From Dirofilaria immitis (Eukaryota > Nematoda > Chromadorea > Rhabditida > Onchocercidae), in contig JAKNDB010000068.1 in assembly GCA_024305405.1 (NCBI GenBank), forward strand, positions 6,067,501 to 6,131,500: DNA of 64,000 bases. The letters run 5' to 3'. Within the stretch, counting starts at the first letter, position 1. Each line of letters begins with the position of its first letter. The position numbers were made by a program, and so were the translations under genes. Positions 13,838-28,158 of the stretch are shown piece by piece. The notes under the pieces are model-generated. The model saw only the letters and a list, made by a program, of their open reading frames with translations, did not search any database and was not told the DNA's origin.

Positions 13838-14197
13838 ATGCCTGCCATTGAAACCGAACCGAATAGTAATGATAAAGGTAATAATTCAAAGAATATCGAC
13901 TATCTAAGGATGTGATTGATTGGTTGATTCTCTTAAAGGTTTCTCACTTTCAGATCCATTATCTAGTCGCTCAAAAAAAAAAAAAAAAAGAAAACTCGGA
14001 CAGGTATAATTGATTTTTTAAAATTTGTTACATGAATATTACGATTTGTTATTCGTTTAATTTCTCCGTGCTATCAAATTACTGGTATTCGCAGATGTAT
14101 CTGCAGCAGCAGACCGTCGCATTAGTGCACGTCCATGTATTCAGATGATGTCGGGGCATGAGACGATGATTTTTAACATCAATTTAGTCAGCGTGAT
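13838..14197 (+). CDS. Possible lysine-rich 5' exons (separate gene or start of DCAF4-like gene)
   Basis: Three candidate exons: 13838-13877 (ATG, MPAIETEPNSND...), 13954-14003 (PLSSRS followed by a lysine run encoded by about 17 A) and 14095-14197, which ends at a consensus donor GTAAGA. With the A-run as given, the third exon reads MYLQQQTVAL... and stops. With one more A it reads DVSAAADRRISARPC and on to the donor. Every other indel in this window is of that kind, so the second reading is plausible. It does not join in phase to the next candidate exon (16205-16280). I do not recognise the peptide. It could be the N-terminus of the gene that follows, a separate short gene, or chance. Confidence 0.3.
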
Positions 14198-15142
14198 GTA
14201 AGAGCACATTTGATGGTTTATCAGAAATGAGCATGATTTCTTTACCGGTTGTGTGGGTTATTTTGGTAAAGGTGTCTAAGTTTTGCGTGGTCTCGTGTTA
14301 CGTGAAGTACATACGCTTAGAGTCTTTTAAGTTAACAATAGTTTCAGATAAAATAGAAGACTGTAGGGTAGTGCACATTTTTATCGTTCTCACAATCCCA
14401 ACTTAATTCATTAACCATATACCCAAAAAGTTTTCCAGATGGAGCTTCTTGCTGATCAAAATTGATTTTCAGTTGAATAAATTCAACAGTATCGTAATTT
14501 TTGTTTATTTGAACATGCATTGATTAATCGAATGCAAAAGGAAAGTTGCTGAATGATAATGTAAACCTTTTTTCTCGGGATTGTTTCTTAGTATTTTGAA
14601 ATTGTATGCCACAAATGGACTCAAAAATTATCTATGCGTGCATTTTAGTCGAATTCATTTATAAAAGCAACTTTCTTCTTAAAAATTTTCTGAAAAAGTT
14701 TTAACGTTATCAGTAACTGAGGAAGAAAAGATGAAAATATCATATCATCAGTTCCAGTTTCAGTCTCAGATAAAATTAAAAGGTTAATGACGCAATATTT
14801 TTTCTCGTCTCCTTATATCAATAATAGACTACCACAATCCATCGATGTTTTAAATAACCTACCTAATTCATTTTTTCTCTCTTTGTTCATGTATACTTTT
14901 TATCTTCCTGTTTCACTTATATAGTAAAAATCCTATTTTTTCCTTAAGTTATAGATAAAAAGCGAGAAATTGGTTATCATATTTTAATCTACAACACTCT
15001 CGGATAAGCTGAATAACATGCAAATATGTTTCATGATTTATGCATAAGAATTATGCATTGATAAATGATATGATAAAGTAAAGAAAACAATAATAACAAA
15101 ATTAATAAACATGCATTTCAAATGTAAAAATAATTCAAAAAC

Positions 15143-15218
15143 ATGTTTCCAATTGAAGTAATCATTTCGATCTGAAGTAGATGTTTCCAATTGAAGTAAT
15201 CATTTCGATCTGAAGTAT
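15143..15218. repeat. Two perfect 38-bp tandem copies
   Basis: The unit beginning ATGTTTCCAATTGAAGTAAT is present at 15143 and again at 15181, identical. It lies in the long gap between the lysine-rich exons and the DCAF4-like gene, otherwise featureless. Confidence 0.95.
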
Positions 15219-16204
15219 TCTATACTTAACTATTAACTTCACTTTAACTATTCCTATTTATCGTGTAAGGCTTTACTTTACATAATTCATATAACAACAT
15301 ATTAGTAGGTGTTTACTGAATTACTAACTTTATTGATAGTATAGCAGTTGACATTTAAATACCCTTTAATATTAAATTGTTAAATTGGAATTTTCCAGTT
15401 GATAAATTAGATAGACATAGTTGAACAATCTATCGAGGTCAAATTTCATGTGAAAAATTCGATAACGTACAAAGTTAGAACGATGAAAACATTTGAGGAA
15501 ATTCACTTGTGATCTTAAATATTCATTTTGCTTCTAATGTTGACTTCAGGATATCTGAGATGTAAATCTAACTAACGATCAAGCAGATATGAGACGTAAT
15601 AAACGATATCGAAGGGAAATAACAACAAATAGACGGTCATATGTATCAAATGATTCATTTGGTATTTCACTGAATCTTGATTTGAAGACTTAAAAAATCG
15701 ATTTTGGTAACAAGAAAAAAAAGATGAGTGGTGATAAATACATGAATTCTGGTTTCTATATTTCGCATTCTTATAGACCACCAGTATAGATTTTCACCTT
15801 TCTATAAAACAGATTATTTTTCTAACATATTTTGAACATGAATTGATCTTGTAGTATTTGTAAAATTTAATCGACAAGTTGAATTTAAGCCAGTTTTTGA
15901 TCTTGCTAATATTAGAGTTATCATAAATTGTTTCATTAGTACTATTAATATAAGCGAAATACGGAGTTCCAAGTCCATGCATATTTTTATTATCCTTTTT
16001 TCTCATCCTTTTTTTTCCTGCGAACTATTAAAAGTCTTCCACAATTTATTGAAACTAAAATATTAAAAATATTTCAGAGAAAAGTGGATTAAATATTTAT
16101 TTTCTGATCAAAACTTCCGATTTTATAGTTTTTTCCATTAGAATTTAACTTCGAAGTACTGAAAGTGCACTGAAATTGAAATGAATAAGTGATTTGGTTT
16201 TCAG

Positions 16205-19200
16205 TTGTCGAGGAAACCAATTCGGATGCTCAATACTTAAGGAAGAGAAAAAGAAGAAATCAGGACAATGCTGTACGAAGGTTACTTCTGTAATTCTTCA
16301 AGATTGATTCAAATTCATGCTGTTTCATCCTTTTTTCACTTTTTATTCGTACTTTATTTATAGATTCTCTAACGAATTAATAATCACAAGAATGAAGGAA
16401 AGCTGAAATAATTAATTAATCACTAATTTATTTTCAGTAATCGCGGTATGAATGAAGTTGATCATTCAACAAATGAACAGCAAATATCTCATGCTAATGC
16501 ATATATTGAGGAAAGTGATATACCAGGATTTGCATACGACGGTATGACTAAGCGCTATTACAAAATACAACCGCAGGCTAGTGGACCAGTGAGCTTTTTA
16601 TTTTTAAAACACTTGATTATTATATACATATATACGCGGATAGCTCGGAATTTTCGAAAGCGTTTTCTTAGTCGTTTAAATGAGAGATTTTAATTTAGAA
16701 TATTGGATTTCGGGAAGGCGATTTAAGAGGAAATCGGCAACATAATTCATTTATAACTGAGCGTGAACGATGTTGTGCCAAATCTTGCCCGTCTGTTTCA
16801 TGGTTACCAAAATGATACAGCAGCGAGAATTATATAATAACAATATTTCACAATTTACACGTTTAATTGCTGAAAGGACGTTGCGTGCTGTCCAAAAAGA
16901 GCCTAGCTACGTTCAAAAAGTCAGTTTTATTTCATTTCAGTTGGATAATATGTTTACATGATGAAACGAACATATGTTGCAAAAGCTTCGACCATAAAAA
17001 ACGGAATGTTTTGATAAGAAATTAGACGAATTAGTAGAATTTAGTTAAAAATACTAGTTCCGAATTATCATATAATTCCATCGATTAGTAGTGATGATAA
17101 TTGTTTCGTGCAATAAATTGGATTGCTTATTCTTGGAGACTTACGAATTGGATAAATGATCAGTTGGTATTGACGACAAGTTTTATGCAATTGAACTGCT
17201 TATTGTGGGATGTTTATGTACTTTAATATAGTTGACAATTTCAAGAAACATTCGATATTTTCGTGAGTTAGTATACACATCATGCACACTATTGGGATAG
17301 ATTTACTGATATATATGATGATCTATGTGGCTAAACTGCTTGATCGGGAGAATAAATATCTATGACAGTTCTTATTCAGGGATATACTGATATTGAGACA
17401 TTACATTCGTGTCATTATGTAGACATTAATGATGATGGGAAAACTATCATTGGATGTTGGTCAGTGAGACGTCGGTGGGATGAAGGATGGAGAGACACAT
17501 GTGGTGCACGACTTATTTGTTTCAAAGTTACAACTGGTCATTATGATAGAACGTATGTTATTTACTTATTTATCTATTTTTCATTGCATTTCTTTGTGAC
17601 ATGTTCTATGCGTTTATTAACATCACCGTCGGAATGATTGATAGTATAGAATATTAGCATAGAATATTAGCAGGCAAATTATTGAAAACTCAACACTGGT
17701 AATTGTAAGAAATTATTTTGGAGTAAAATGTTTTTTCAACTGTTCAGATTCCTTTGAAATAAAACAAATCATTGACATCCAGTTCAGTTTGTGAAAAAAA
17801 AATTTTAATATAATCAGTTTCTCTTGAAACATTCTGACATACAATATTCAAATCAGATGTTCCAATGATTTGATTGAAAACATCTAAGTTTGTTTATAGG
17901 GAAAATGAGTGTGAGAATAAATTTGGATTAAAAATTCGGAACAATACATATGGTGCGAATCTGATGAAATCAAATTTAATGGATATATGCGTTGAGCCAG
18001 TAAATGATAATGTCACTTGTGCATTGTACGTTACGACACAGACTATTGTTACTATGCATAATCGATTTTCAACTTTAAGTCGAGTTTGTATTGAACCAGT
18101 AGCCGAATTTTCCTCAGTTTATGTAAGTTTTGAGATTGTTTTTTCTTTTTTCAATTCATAATCATGGAAATTAGAAGCTTACATTAATCTATAGAAACTG
18201 AAAGACAGTTGATTGAAAGATTAGTTAATTTTTGATAGCATTCTATTTTATTGTGTAATCAAAAGTGTATCCTAGGATTCAACAGAATTACGTTTACCCT
18301 CCTATAATATGAGATGGACATGCCAGAAGTATGTGCGTTCAATAGCATTCAATAGAAACCGAATGGAAGTTGGAATTGGTTAGTGTTCAATTAAAGCTTA
18401 TGATTTAGTCAGTAGTAAATTGAGCTTGAGTATTTAGTAGCGTCCTTCAGTTTTGGAAATTTATTAAAACAATAAATATTGAAGTTGAAGCTTGATATAG
18501 GAACTTTTTGAATATGGTGTATGTTGTTGTTGTTGTTTTTTTTTGAAGTTTTAGACTTCATATTTAATAGAATTAGTTGAAATATGTAGAGACAAAAACA
18601 AGCAGGTAATTTTTTCATTTTTTTTTCCAGGAACCTGAGAAATTCTTTTTTATTGAAAAAGTTGTTTCAAACGCTACTGTCATTTATTGGGAAAAACTGT
18701 TTTCAAATCTTATTTTATTATTTAGTGTTTTTCAGAGATTTATACAGCATAAAAATAAACTGCTCAAATAAGCAGAATCTTATAAACTGAATCAGATTAG
18801 TAAAAATGCTTATTTAAAATAAATACAGATTAATAATTCAAAGAAAATATATATATATATTTATGTATATGATGCATAGGTTTGGAAGGAAATGCTTTGC
18901 TATTGGACATTTCTACGGAACAGACTACTTGCATTAATAGTTTGGAGAAAGATGTCCTAAGTTTAACTTTTAATAGCGTATGTTGCAATATTTACTTTCT
19001 TATATTCTCTTTAAGATCAAATTCTCAAATTCTTTGCTTTGACTGTTTGTTTGATTCTCGCTGAAAGTTGAATTATTAAGTTTTCCACGAAATAATTTTA
19101 GCTAATATTTCAATTTTGATTATTAGATTTCGTTTCACATTTTTCTATGTCTTGTTGAGAAGGAGACCTCATATAAATAATATATTTCATATAACCAAGC

Positions 19201-20590
19201 ACTATTATTGCAGAAACTTTAAAATATAACTGTTAGTATTAGAGGAATAAAAGGAAGCGAAAAGAGAATTTTGGGATGTTACTTACTATGATCAATGACT
19301 TTTCTCTTCATATCTATTTTTTAAAGATTTTTATTTAGGAAGCATGGATTATAAATTGTATGAATTATAAATTAATACTGCACGAAATTTTTCTTTTTTA
19401 AAATAAATATTATTATCTTAATACAAAGTCTGACTTTTCAAAATAATTAATCTGGACTTGAACTCTACAATAATTATATCATTTTTTAAAGTTGTTTAAC
19501 TAAGACAAAAATTTCAGGATGGGAATTTATTATTTATGGGCATAATAGGCGATAATGTAATTTGTTCGGATTTGCGAATGAGTAGTCGAGATACTGTTGT
19601 CACCTACAATGATGCAAGAAGTGTGAGCTGGCTAAAAACGTTGAAGACTAATCCTAATACGCTTATTACCGAAGATCATATTGGAATGGTAAGTTTTTTG
19701 ATCTCTAAATATTGGCACAGTTTCTAATTTATTAAAATAGGTGAAGTGAAGTTGAATCTTTTTTTCCTTCCCTGTGATTTAATGTTCCAATAAGTTTGAA
19801 AGCAGATTTGAAATCGGTGAACTAATTTCCAAATATAAAGTGATTTCTTGTAATTTATTCTTCTTTTTCTGAAAATTCTTCATCTTTTTGAAAATATTGA
19901 TTTTAGATAAAATTTTGGGATATTCGAATGTGTAAGCCGTTATTCAGGATTGAAGGCAACATAAATCCTTATAATAAAACGCCGATGCACCTCGAGAAGG
20001 GTGAAAGAATTCTCTTCTCAGGTTACTTTTTTATATTTTTGTATTTCTTAAAGAATTAATCAGTGCACCACTTTGGTTTAATAACAAAATAATATTGTGG
20101 CATATATTTGGCAGGATTTTCTTATTTGTAGCGATTAATAGAATGCATTATAATGACAATTCTAGAGAAAATAGAATGAAATTTAGAAAAGTGATGAAAA
20201 ACATTATAAGATATGGATTATTATTTCTTCTACTTTTTTCGTAGAAATTGATCCTGGTCCAATTTTGGATAAAAATATCTTGAAAAATCAAAGTCAGTAT
20301 AATTTTTTGAGCTCGTTTTTTACTTCGCAAATATTTGAAGAAGGATGATTGGAATGAACTGTCGCTTTGTCGTCATAAATATTTTAATTGTAGCTACCGC
20401 AGATGGAATGACACGCGCCTGGTCAACTTATAATGGAGAGAAATTGTGCGAGTTTCCGAGTCATGTTCCAAGGAATACTTCGCGAAAGCCGAAACTTGTT
20501 TATGCATCTAATTGGGGTGGTTTCTTTGGCAATGCTGCTATTCTTGTAGCCACTGGAAGTGACTTTCATGTTCACGAACTGGTGTTGTGA
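16205..20590 (+). CDS. DCAF4/WDR21-like WD-repeat protein
   Basis: Likely substrate receptor of a CUL4-DDB1 ubiquitin ligase, the role known for human DCAF4. Exons: possible 16205-16280 (basic, RKRKRRNQ), then 16438-16588, 16699-16919, 17380-17552, 17900-18122, 18276-18378, 18880-18977, 19518-19688, 19907-20021, 20394-20590; phases agree from 16205 on. From ATG 16448 the product is about 480 residues, close to DCAF4. The N-terminal signature is IPGFAYDGMTKRYYKIQP; the C-terminal blades show GDNVICSDLRMSS, IKFWDIRMCKPLF, ADGMTRAWSTYNGEKL and a last strand LVATGSDFHVHELVL. One A is missing in the run at 16809-16812, since the frame otherwise stops at TGA. The true first exon is unresolved: 16205 has no in-frame ATG and the preceding gap is long. 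Confidence 0.85.
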
Positions 20591-22048
20591 TAATTTTATA
20601 CCATTTATAAATATATTATTTGTTCGTTTTTAAATTGCATTCGAAATTCCTGATTTCTAATTCCATTTAAAAGTTTAGTTCTAATTTTTATACGACCAAC
20701 TTTTTGATATTATTAATTTCTGCTCTTATTTTCAGTTTTTTTAAAGATCTGAAGCATTTCTGAGTTTACTATGGCTACTAATACTAATAGAGATCGTCAG
20801 GTATTCAGTGATATTTTTGATTAATCAGTAAGAAGGGAAGTAAAAAGCAGTTCTTTTCACTTATTTTTTTTTATGTAACTAAACTTCCCAGAAAATCTAG
20901 GTATTTCTTCATAAAATCAAGATTTTTCTCACAGTGTTTTCATGATAACAAATAAGCAAATATTTCGACATATTTAGAAACATATTTATCATGCGATAAT
21001 GTATAGTGAAGTGCTATGTATACTTGTGAAAGATATATTTGGCATTGCAACAGATTTTGCTGACATTAAAGATTTCATCTCTAAAAATTATTGGCATCTT
21101 TGCAGATTTCAAAAACCTGATGTTATGATTTTCTTATGCAATTAATTTTCTCACTTTTTTTTGTTTCTGCTTTTTATTTATCGTCATGTATCTCGATAAA
21201 TTCCAGGAAAAAATATCAGAGCTTGATTATATTTCTATTATATTTTTGGCTGAAGGCTTTGTTTATCTCCAGTTATATTTATATGTTTATTCCCGAAATA
21301 AAGTTTCTGTGAAATTCCTTTGACATGTAGTTAGTCATGACTAATTGCTGATTCATAAATAGGATTTATATTTTACATCTAGAAGTGAAATATGCTTTAT
21401 AGATCATTATTTGTTATCGCCATTGTGGCTTAGAAATAATAGGTTCAATTATTTTTTTTTGATTGAGAAGGTGGGAAATTTGGGGATGAAAAAATGGTGA
21501 ACGTCGAAGGGGATGGTTATCTCATGGCCGTTTTTGCAGAATATTTACTCAAGTTTGTTGTGAAAGAGAGGCGAAAGGATGAATTGTTCGAAAATGTTCA
21601 GTTGAGATTCTGGATTAATTATATTATAAAAATAGATTTAAGGCCGCATATATGGATATATGACTAAGTGACTGTGAAATTGCAATTTTCATCTATAAAA
21701 ATTTAAATTGCTATGTAAATTTACTTATTATATTATCAGGAAGAATTTGCATAATAAATGTCATTTGGTGATAGATGCGGAGAAAATAATATTTTTAATT
21801 TTGGTGTAGGAATTATGAATTTCGAGAAATTTTATGAAAGGAAAAATAAAGTAATTATAAAATGGTATTTGCGATAGTCTTTAGAAAAATAAGTAAGAGG
21901 AAAAGAAGGAGAAGAAGGATTTTACTATTGATGATTCAAAAAGATAGAACGGGTTGATGGATGATAATGATAGTCGATTAAGACGATACATAATTCTTCT
22001 AACAAGCAGACATAGTCATTCATTCGTTCGAGCAGTTGCTGTTGCATT
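20591..22048. other. Intergenic between DCAF4-like and phospholipase B-like genes
   Basis: About 1.5 kb, AT-rich. A short ATG-started segment with flanking splice-like signals (20771-20800) lies here but connects to nothing convincing. No other gene is supported. Confidence 0.5.
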
Positions 22049-25000
22049 ATGGTTCATTCTCGATTTTGGTTAATAACATTTATCTTGCATTTAACTCAAT
22101 CGTTACTCTTTTTAAACATCGAAATTTTGCTGGATTACATGATCGTGCAATTATCGATAATGATAAGAACAACTGTGAATTATCAAATTGCCAACATCAT
22201 GTAATTATTACTTTTATTTGTCTTTTTTACATAATAATTTTGTTAAAGAATAATGAGCTAGTAATGATATATGAATAGAATTGCAAATGAGAGAAATCTG
22301 CGATAATTTCAAATAATTTCATACTATAATAATATGGTGAACAAATAAGGTATGAGAAAAATTTGCTGTAATTTTACATAATTTTACTTTGAAGTAATTA
22401 TAATACTAAAATAAAGTAATGTATAAAAATGATAAATGAAATCCGACGTGCTTATTAATTAATCAAATTTTTTTGTATATCTTAAAAATTTAATTATTTT
22501 ATCAATCTTATTTATGCTAGGAGAGAAAAAAATGCTGATTTCCATTAATTCAAATAAATTTTCAGACTGATGAATTATTTGCACGATTAACTTATAATAA
22601 TAGTTCGTCTTTTCAGGACGATTATTACGTGTACTTGAGTGCATGTCGTAAAAAGATACTAATACATTATATACAAATATTGGCTTAAAATGTGAAAAAG
22701 GTAATCAGGTTGCTTTGGCACGGTTCCGGAATGCTGTTAACGAAACAGGGTAAATGCTTATTAGAAGAGAAATGTGTAGTAAAATTTATGAAAAAAATGG
22801 ATTGGTCGTTGGAAGGAAAAAAATTAGTAATATATCAGTAAAATATTTTGAGGATTGGCTAATTATGATTGGAGAGATAATTATTTACAAGTTTTAGCTT
22901 TGCAGATACTACTTTTCAAATTCAGAAAATTTGGGTTTTATATTATTTTTTTCTATAGTGGTACTTTAAATTCAGTTATGAAATCTAATCGGAATTAATT
23001 AAGAAATTTTTCTTCTAGTTGGGGTATATTCGAAGTGGAAACATTTAATGTTGTTGATGACATAACTCAGGCATTTGCTGCTGGACTTCTTGAAGGTTAA
23101 TTATTTCATAAAAGATTGGAAAAATGAGAGGAAAAGAAAAGGCGATAAAATGAATTAGAGATTTTGAGCTTTTTAAGTATAGTTCTACTACTATTGTGGA
23201 TAATGCAAAATTTTTAATTTAAATTTGCTTTTAAATTTCCCAAAATCTTTTGATTTTTATTTCATCTTTATAAAATATATATGTTAAAAGCAAAGGGGAA
23301 GAAATATTTGAATTTTTCTTTTATGCCTTCAGAAATCAGAATTCAATTACACAATCAAAATTGATAGTAATAACAAAACGATAAATAAATAAAATTTAAA
23401 GGTATTTTAACGCGACAATTGATAACATATCATTTTCGTAATACTGTGGAAGGAATGTGTGATGGTGAGGAAGAATACTGCAAAAGGCTTTTTGCTTATT
23501 TATCCAAAAATTTGAATTGGATAAAACATACAATGAGTAAGAAAACAGAAATGGATATTTATTGGAAACAGGTCTATTTAAAATTTGATTCCCAATAATT
23601 ACTCACAGAAATTATTCAAATATTATGTTTTTTTATCATTAATATGAGAATATAATTAAGTGTAAGCACTGGCCTCACTTGACTTATATTTTTGGAATAT
23701 TTTTATTTTTAATCATATTATTTGTATGAATTGCTTCATCAAGTGTAATTTATATCATCTAATTATAATTATAAATAATTCTATCCGTTATATTAATGAA
23801 ACATATATATGCAATATTTATGATACAATATTTATAGCTTTTTTTTGATTTCTCTATGATTACGCCAATAGATTATTCGAATATTATGATTTTTTTTTCA
23901 TGTTTACGTATGAAAGTTTCATTTTTTTCCCATAATTCTTGAGATGATATAAATGGATTATGTAAATAATAACTAAGCAGTCAAATCTAATTAATAATAA
24001 GAAAATAGAAGAAGTAATTAAAGCGGAGCACAAAATTAAAGTATAAAATTAAGTGATTGGTCAGCATTATGAGCTTCATATTCAATATTTATAATAATTA
24101 ATTTTTACGATTGCCATTAGTAGATATGATAAAAATTTAAGCATTTGCCGAATTTTAATTTTTAATCGAGAAAGTTTTGAAATTACGAGATTATATTGTA
24201 TTAATGATATATTATTACTTTATAGATGAATTTAACATTTGCTCAGTTAACAGGAATGAATTATGGATATTTAAAAAAGCATCTACTATGTACAAACCGG
24301 TAATTTCCTTTGAACTAACACCAATTTAGTAAGTTTAATATTATTTGAAGATTATATAATAGGAATTTATCGAAATGAAGATGTTTTAAATTACTGGTAA
24401 TGAATATATAATTATTAATAAATTACTTATGCAATTTTTAAAATTTTTTTCTTGTCTCTTTCTGGAATTGCAAAATTATCATTTTAAAACTTCCGCTGTT
24501 ATTATCAATTTTTATATGCATTTTTTTAGAGCAATAATTAAATTTCAATTTCAAATTATTTGAAATTGAAGCCTTTGTTTTAAATACTGAAAGAAATTTA
24601 ATTTTTATAATAAAGAAGCAAAATCAATGTTTTTAATTTTTCATATTTTTACAGCATGATTCAACTTGCTGGTGATTTTATTGATTTGGGAAAGATATTT
24701 GGCAAAATAAAACTGATGCAGGCCATTGTTCTGGTTTAATTAAATTAGCGCCGGATAATGCCGATTTATTCGTTGCTCATGTTACTATGTCTGGTTATGA
24801 AACGATGAATCGAATTCTTAAATTTTACAAATTTGCGTTTGGTATTTTTTTCTTAAATATTCCAATCGTTATCATAATAATGATGGTGAACTTTTAATTT
24901 TCCTTTAAATATGCAAATTTATTGTCATAAAATATATATTAATAAGTATTGTTTAAGTTCTTCTCGAGGGATGAATTTTCCACATATCCAAAATGTCCAG

Positions 25001-28000
25001 TCATAAATGAAATCTTTCCCTGGTTAAGCATTGATGATTTTTTTAATGAAATGAGGAAAATGGAATAAAATATTTAATTTAAGTTATTATAACCTTAAAT
25101 TCTAAATTTAAAATCAGATTATATTATATATAATGGTAATAATGAATAAAAACGCTTAAAAGTTATATGATTACTCAATTCTCATAATATATAAGACATG
25201 CTACTGTTAAAACATATATTGTAGTAATAATTGAAACGGCAAGTATGCTTTATATGGTAGCATCTGAAGCAATAGTGAAATAATCGTTAAATGGACAAAG
25301 AAACAAATAACTCTATTAGTGTAATATTGTTTGTTACAGATAAACAAAAAGTGCCTGGTTATGCGATATCTTTCTCATCATATGCTGGTTCATTATCTTC
25401 ACTAGATGATTTTATTCTTGCAAGTTCTGGATTGGTATTATACTTCTTTTTATTTATTATTTTTCTATTGATGCCTCATTATTACTATAAAATTATTTTA
25501 TTAACACAATGATGAAGTGTAAGAATTATTGATTTTTTCTGATTACTACATATATATGCATAAAGAAGTATTATATATATATAGCAGATATGTACAAATA
25601 ATAAAATATGCTTATTCGGGAATTTAATAAATTACTTCTTAATTACTTATTTATTTCTGATTTAATAATATAAATATATATTATATATATCAGGCAATAA
25701 TTGAAACGACAATTAATATATTCAATAATTCATTATATGATGCTGTCAGATCCGACGGGCAGTTACATTGTTGGATTCGTAGTATTATTGCTACAAAGCT
25801 TGCAAAGTCTATTTCTTTTTTTTCTTTCTCATATAGTTGAAGTAATTTTCTCCGTTCAAGAAACAATCTGAAATACTGCTTTATTTATCATACCATATTT
25901 TATATTTTAATGCTATCATAACTACCTAATCAAACATAATGTTGAACTACGATTAGTATTCAAAATATTTCTTTGCTCCTTAATTAAACTTAATTAATCC
26001 ATCTAGGTATGCATCATTTCAGTACAGCAAAACAATGGATGAAAATATTCGCACGGTATAATTCGGGCACTTATAATAATCAGTGGACAGTAGTTGATTA
26101 TAAATTATTCGAACCGAAAAACGAATTTCCAAGCAAAAATCTTTTATGGGTTTCAGAGCAAATACCGTACGCATTGTTTGAAAATTTGAATTAAAAAAGA
26201 AATTGTCTAATTTTAATCTTTGTTATTAATTTTGTAAAAAATTAATAACATCCATCAATAATGATTAAACAATATTCTTCCATTTTCTTTAGTTCTTCTC
26301 TATTTCCATAAATATTTTTAGTATAATATTCTTAATGCCACTTCTATTGCCATCTTTTATCCATTACTAAATTTCCTTTCAATTATAGAAACTTATCTGA
26401 TACTTATTGATCAGTTAAGGATTGACAGAGTTGAGGAGATGCCGCTAAAACCGATCAGAGCAAAATAATAAGATTAAAAAGAATGAGCTCTCAACAGATA
26501 ACTTTTTTCATAAGTGGTGATATTTTACAATGCATTAAGCAACACCTATGATATAAAGAATTTTGGACTTAGAAATTTAATTTATAGAAATTTAATTTAT
26601 ATGTTTAGATTATTTAGAGATTTCATGTTTGATCAAAATGAGAATTTGTTAATGATGTTTAGATTATTTAGAGATTTCATGTTTGATCAAAATGAGAATT
26701 TGTTAATGATGTTTAGATTATTTAGAGATTTCATGTTTGATCAAAATGAGAATTTGTTAATGATTTATTCGTTTGGGATTAACTGAGAATTCTACGTGAT
26801 AGGATGAGATTTGATCAATGATTGAAATTTGATTGATTTGTTCTAGAAATTTCTTGAAAATTTTGTATCAAGGCTTAATCGGTTTTATTTATATATATAT
26901 ATATATACATAAGAATATTTCGCTTCTTTGATAGGCACTAATAATAATAATTTCTTTCACTATCGGCTTTGGACCTCTTTTGTTTTTTCTATAAAAATTC
27001 CAATTAAGTTTACGATTAAGCATTAATCTTAATCACTTCACTAAGAAAAGTTGCTAACTTTCCTTATTAGAAGAAAAAAGCTTTCTTATTAGCGAAAGAA
27101 AAAAATGCTCGTTTGATCAAATATATTTAGTGGACTGGTCATTGCTCATGATATGACATGGTTTTTGAAGAATTACACATATTGGCCAAGCTATAATATT
27201 CCATACTTTCAAACGATAAGTGAAATAACTGGTTCTAAGCAAAAAGGTGAATTATCGGATTGGTATAAATGGGAAAGCTGCCCACGTGCTAAAATTTTCA
27301 ACCGTGATCATCATAAAGTTGTCGATATGGATAGCTTACAAAAATTGATGAGGTAATAGAAAATTTCTCGAATTTGTCAAAAAAATTTTCAAAATCTTCT
27401 AAAAAATAAAGGAAAATATTTGAAAATTTCAAATTTTTCAGAAATGAAAAATCATACATGCTTTTTTTTAGATACAACAATTATAAGCATGAAAAATTCA
27501 GCAGATGTAAATGTGTACCTCCGTATTCAGCAGAAGCAAGCATATCTACGCGTGGAGACTTGAATCCCGCCAATGGTACGTATGAAATCAGTATGATGGG
27601 TCATCGAAATCATGGTGCTACCGATTATAAAGTAATTTTATTTTAATTAAAATCCGAACAACTTTACCTTTCTGTGCTTAGAGAATTATTAGCTGATTAC
27701 GAAATATAAATTAAGGAATATATAAGTTAGCTCTTTCAATTAGATCATATCTTCTTTATAATTATTCTTACACGAAAATACCTTCCTCATTGGAATTCAA
27801 TTATTTCAAGTATATTTGCCAATAGTTGAAATTCAATTAGCAGAAGTAATAAATTCAAATAAAATAAAATAACTTTCAGGGAACAAATAATGAATTGTTT
27901 AAGAATCTTCGATTCAAAGCATGGGGTGGACCAACTTATGATCCCCTTCCTGCTTTCAGGTGATATTTCTTTTATCATAACAAAATACCAGTAATATATG

Positions 28001-28158
28001 AAATATTAGTTGTATGAAACATTTTTTAATTTTTTTAACGGAAATTTGTAAAATTTTTTAGCTGGGCTACAACAGATATTCAAGCAAAACACTACGGTCA
28101 ACCAACGGTATGGCAATTCAAGGAAATGGAAACAAACTGGGAAACTATCCCATTATAA
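22049..28158 (+). CDS. Phospholipase B-like protein (lysosomal/secreted Ntn-fold hydrolase)
   Basis: PLBD-family putative amidase/lipase of lysosome or secretion. Exons: 22049-22200, 22617-22749, 23019-23095, 23402-23571, 24226-24299, 24655-24841, 25340-25434, 25694-about 25806, about 26007-26166, 27131-27352, 27472-27631, 27880-27959, 28062-28158. The start encodes a signal peptide (MVHSRFWLITFILHLTQSLL). Family blocks: TGWGIFEVET, DIWQNKTDAGHCSGLIKL (the Cys after GH is the expected autoprocessing nucleophile), SSLDDFILASSGL, ARYNSGTYNNQW, LLWVSEQIPG, YWPSYNIPY, SCPRAKIFNRDHHKV, STRGDLNPANGTY and a tail GQPTVWQF. Total is about 570 residues, the usual size. Missing bases: a T at 22109-22113, an A at 22650-22654 and an A near 24691. 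The 25806/26007 junction is one base out of phase. The large intron 26167-27130 carries a 54-bp triplication. Confidence 0.92.
26601..26762 (+). repeat. Three perfect 54-bp tandem copies in an intron
   Basis: Three consecutive identical 54-bp units starting at 26601, 26655 and 26709. Fifty-four is a multiple of three and one frame is open, giving three copies of MFRLFRDFMFDQNENLLM. It sits inside a phospholipase B-like intron, so the open frame is probably incidental. Identity between the copies indicates a recent duplication. Confidence 0.95.

Noticed and set aside
20771..20800. ATG exon (MATNTNRDRQ) as the start of the phospholipase B-like gene
   Set aside because: Although it joins in phase to 22617, it lacks a signal peptide; the exon at 22049-22200 supplies a signal peptide and also joins in phase once one T is restored.
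24546..24568. Palindrome CAATTTCAAA-TTA-TTTGAAATTG
   Set aside because: Intronic, AT-rich and short; expected by chance in this composition and not at a transcript end.
26514..26786. Plus-strand open frame with three repeats as a gene
   Set aside because: It lies wholly inside an intron of a well-supported gene and has no homology signal; recorded as a repeat.
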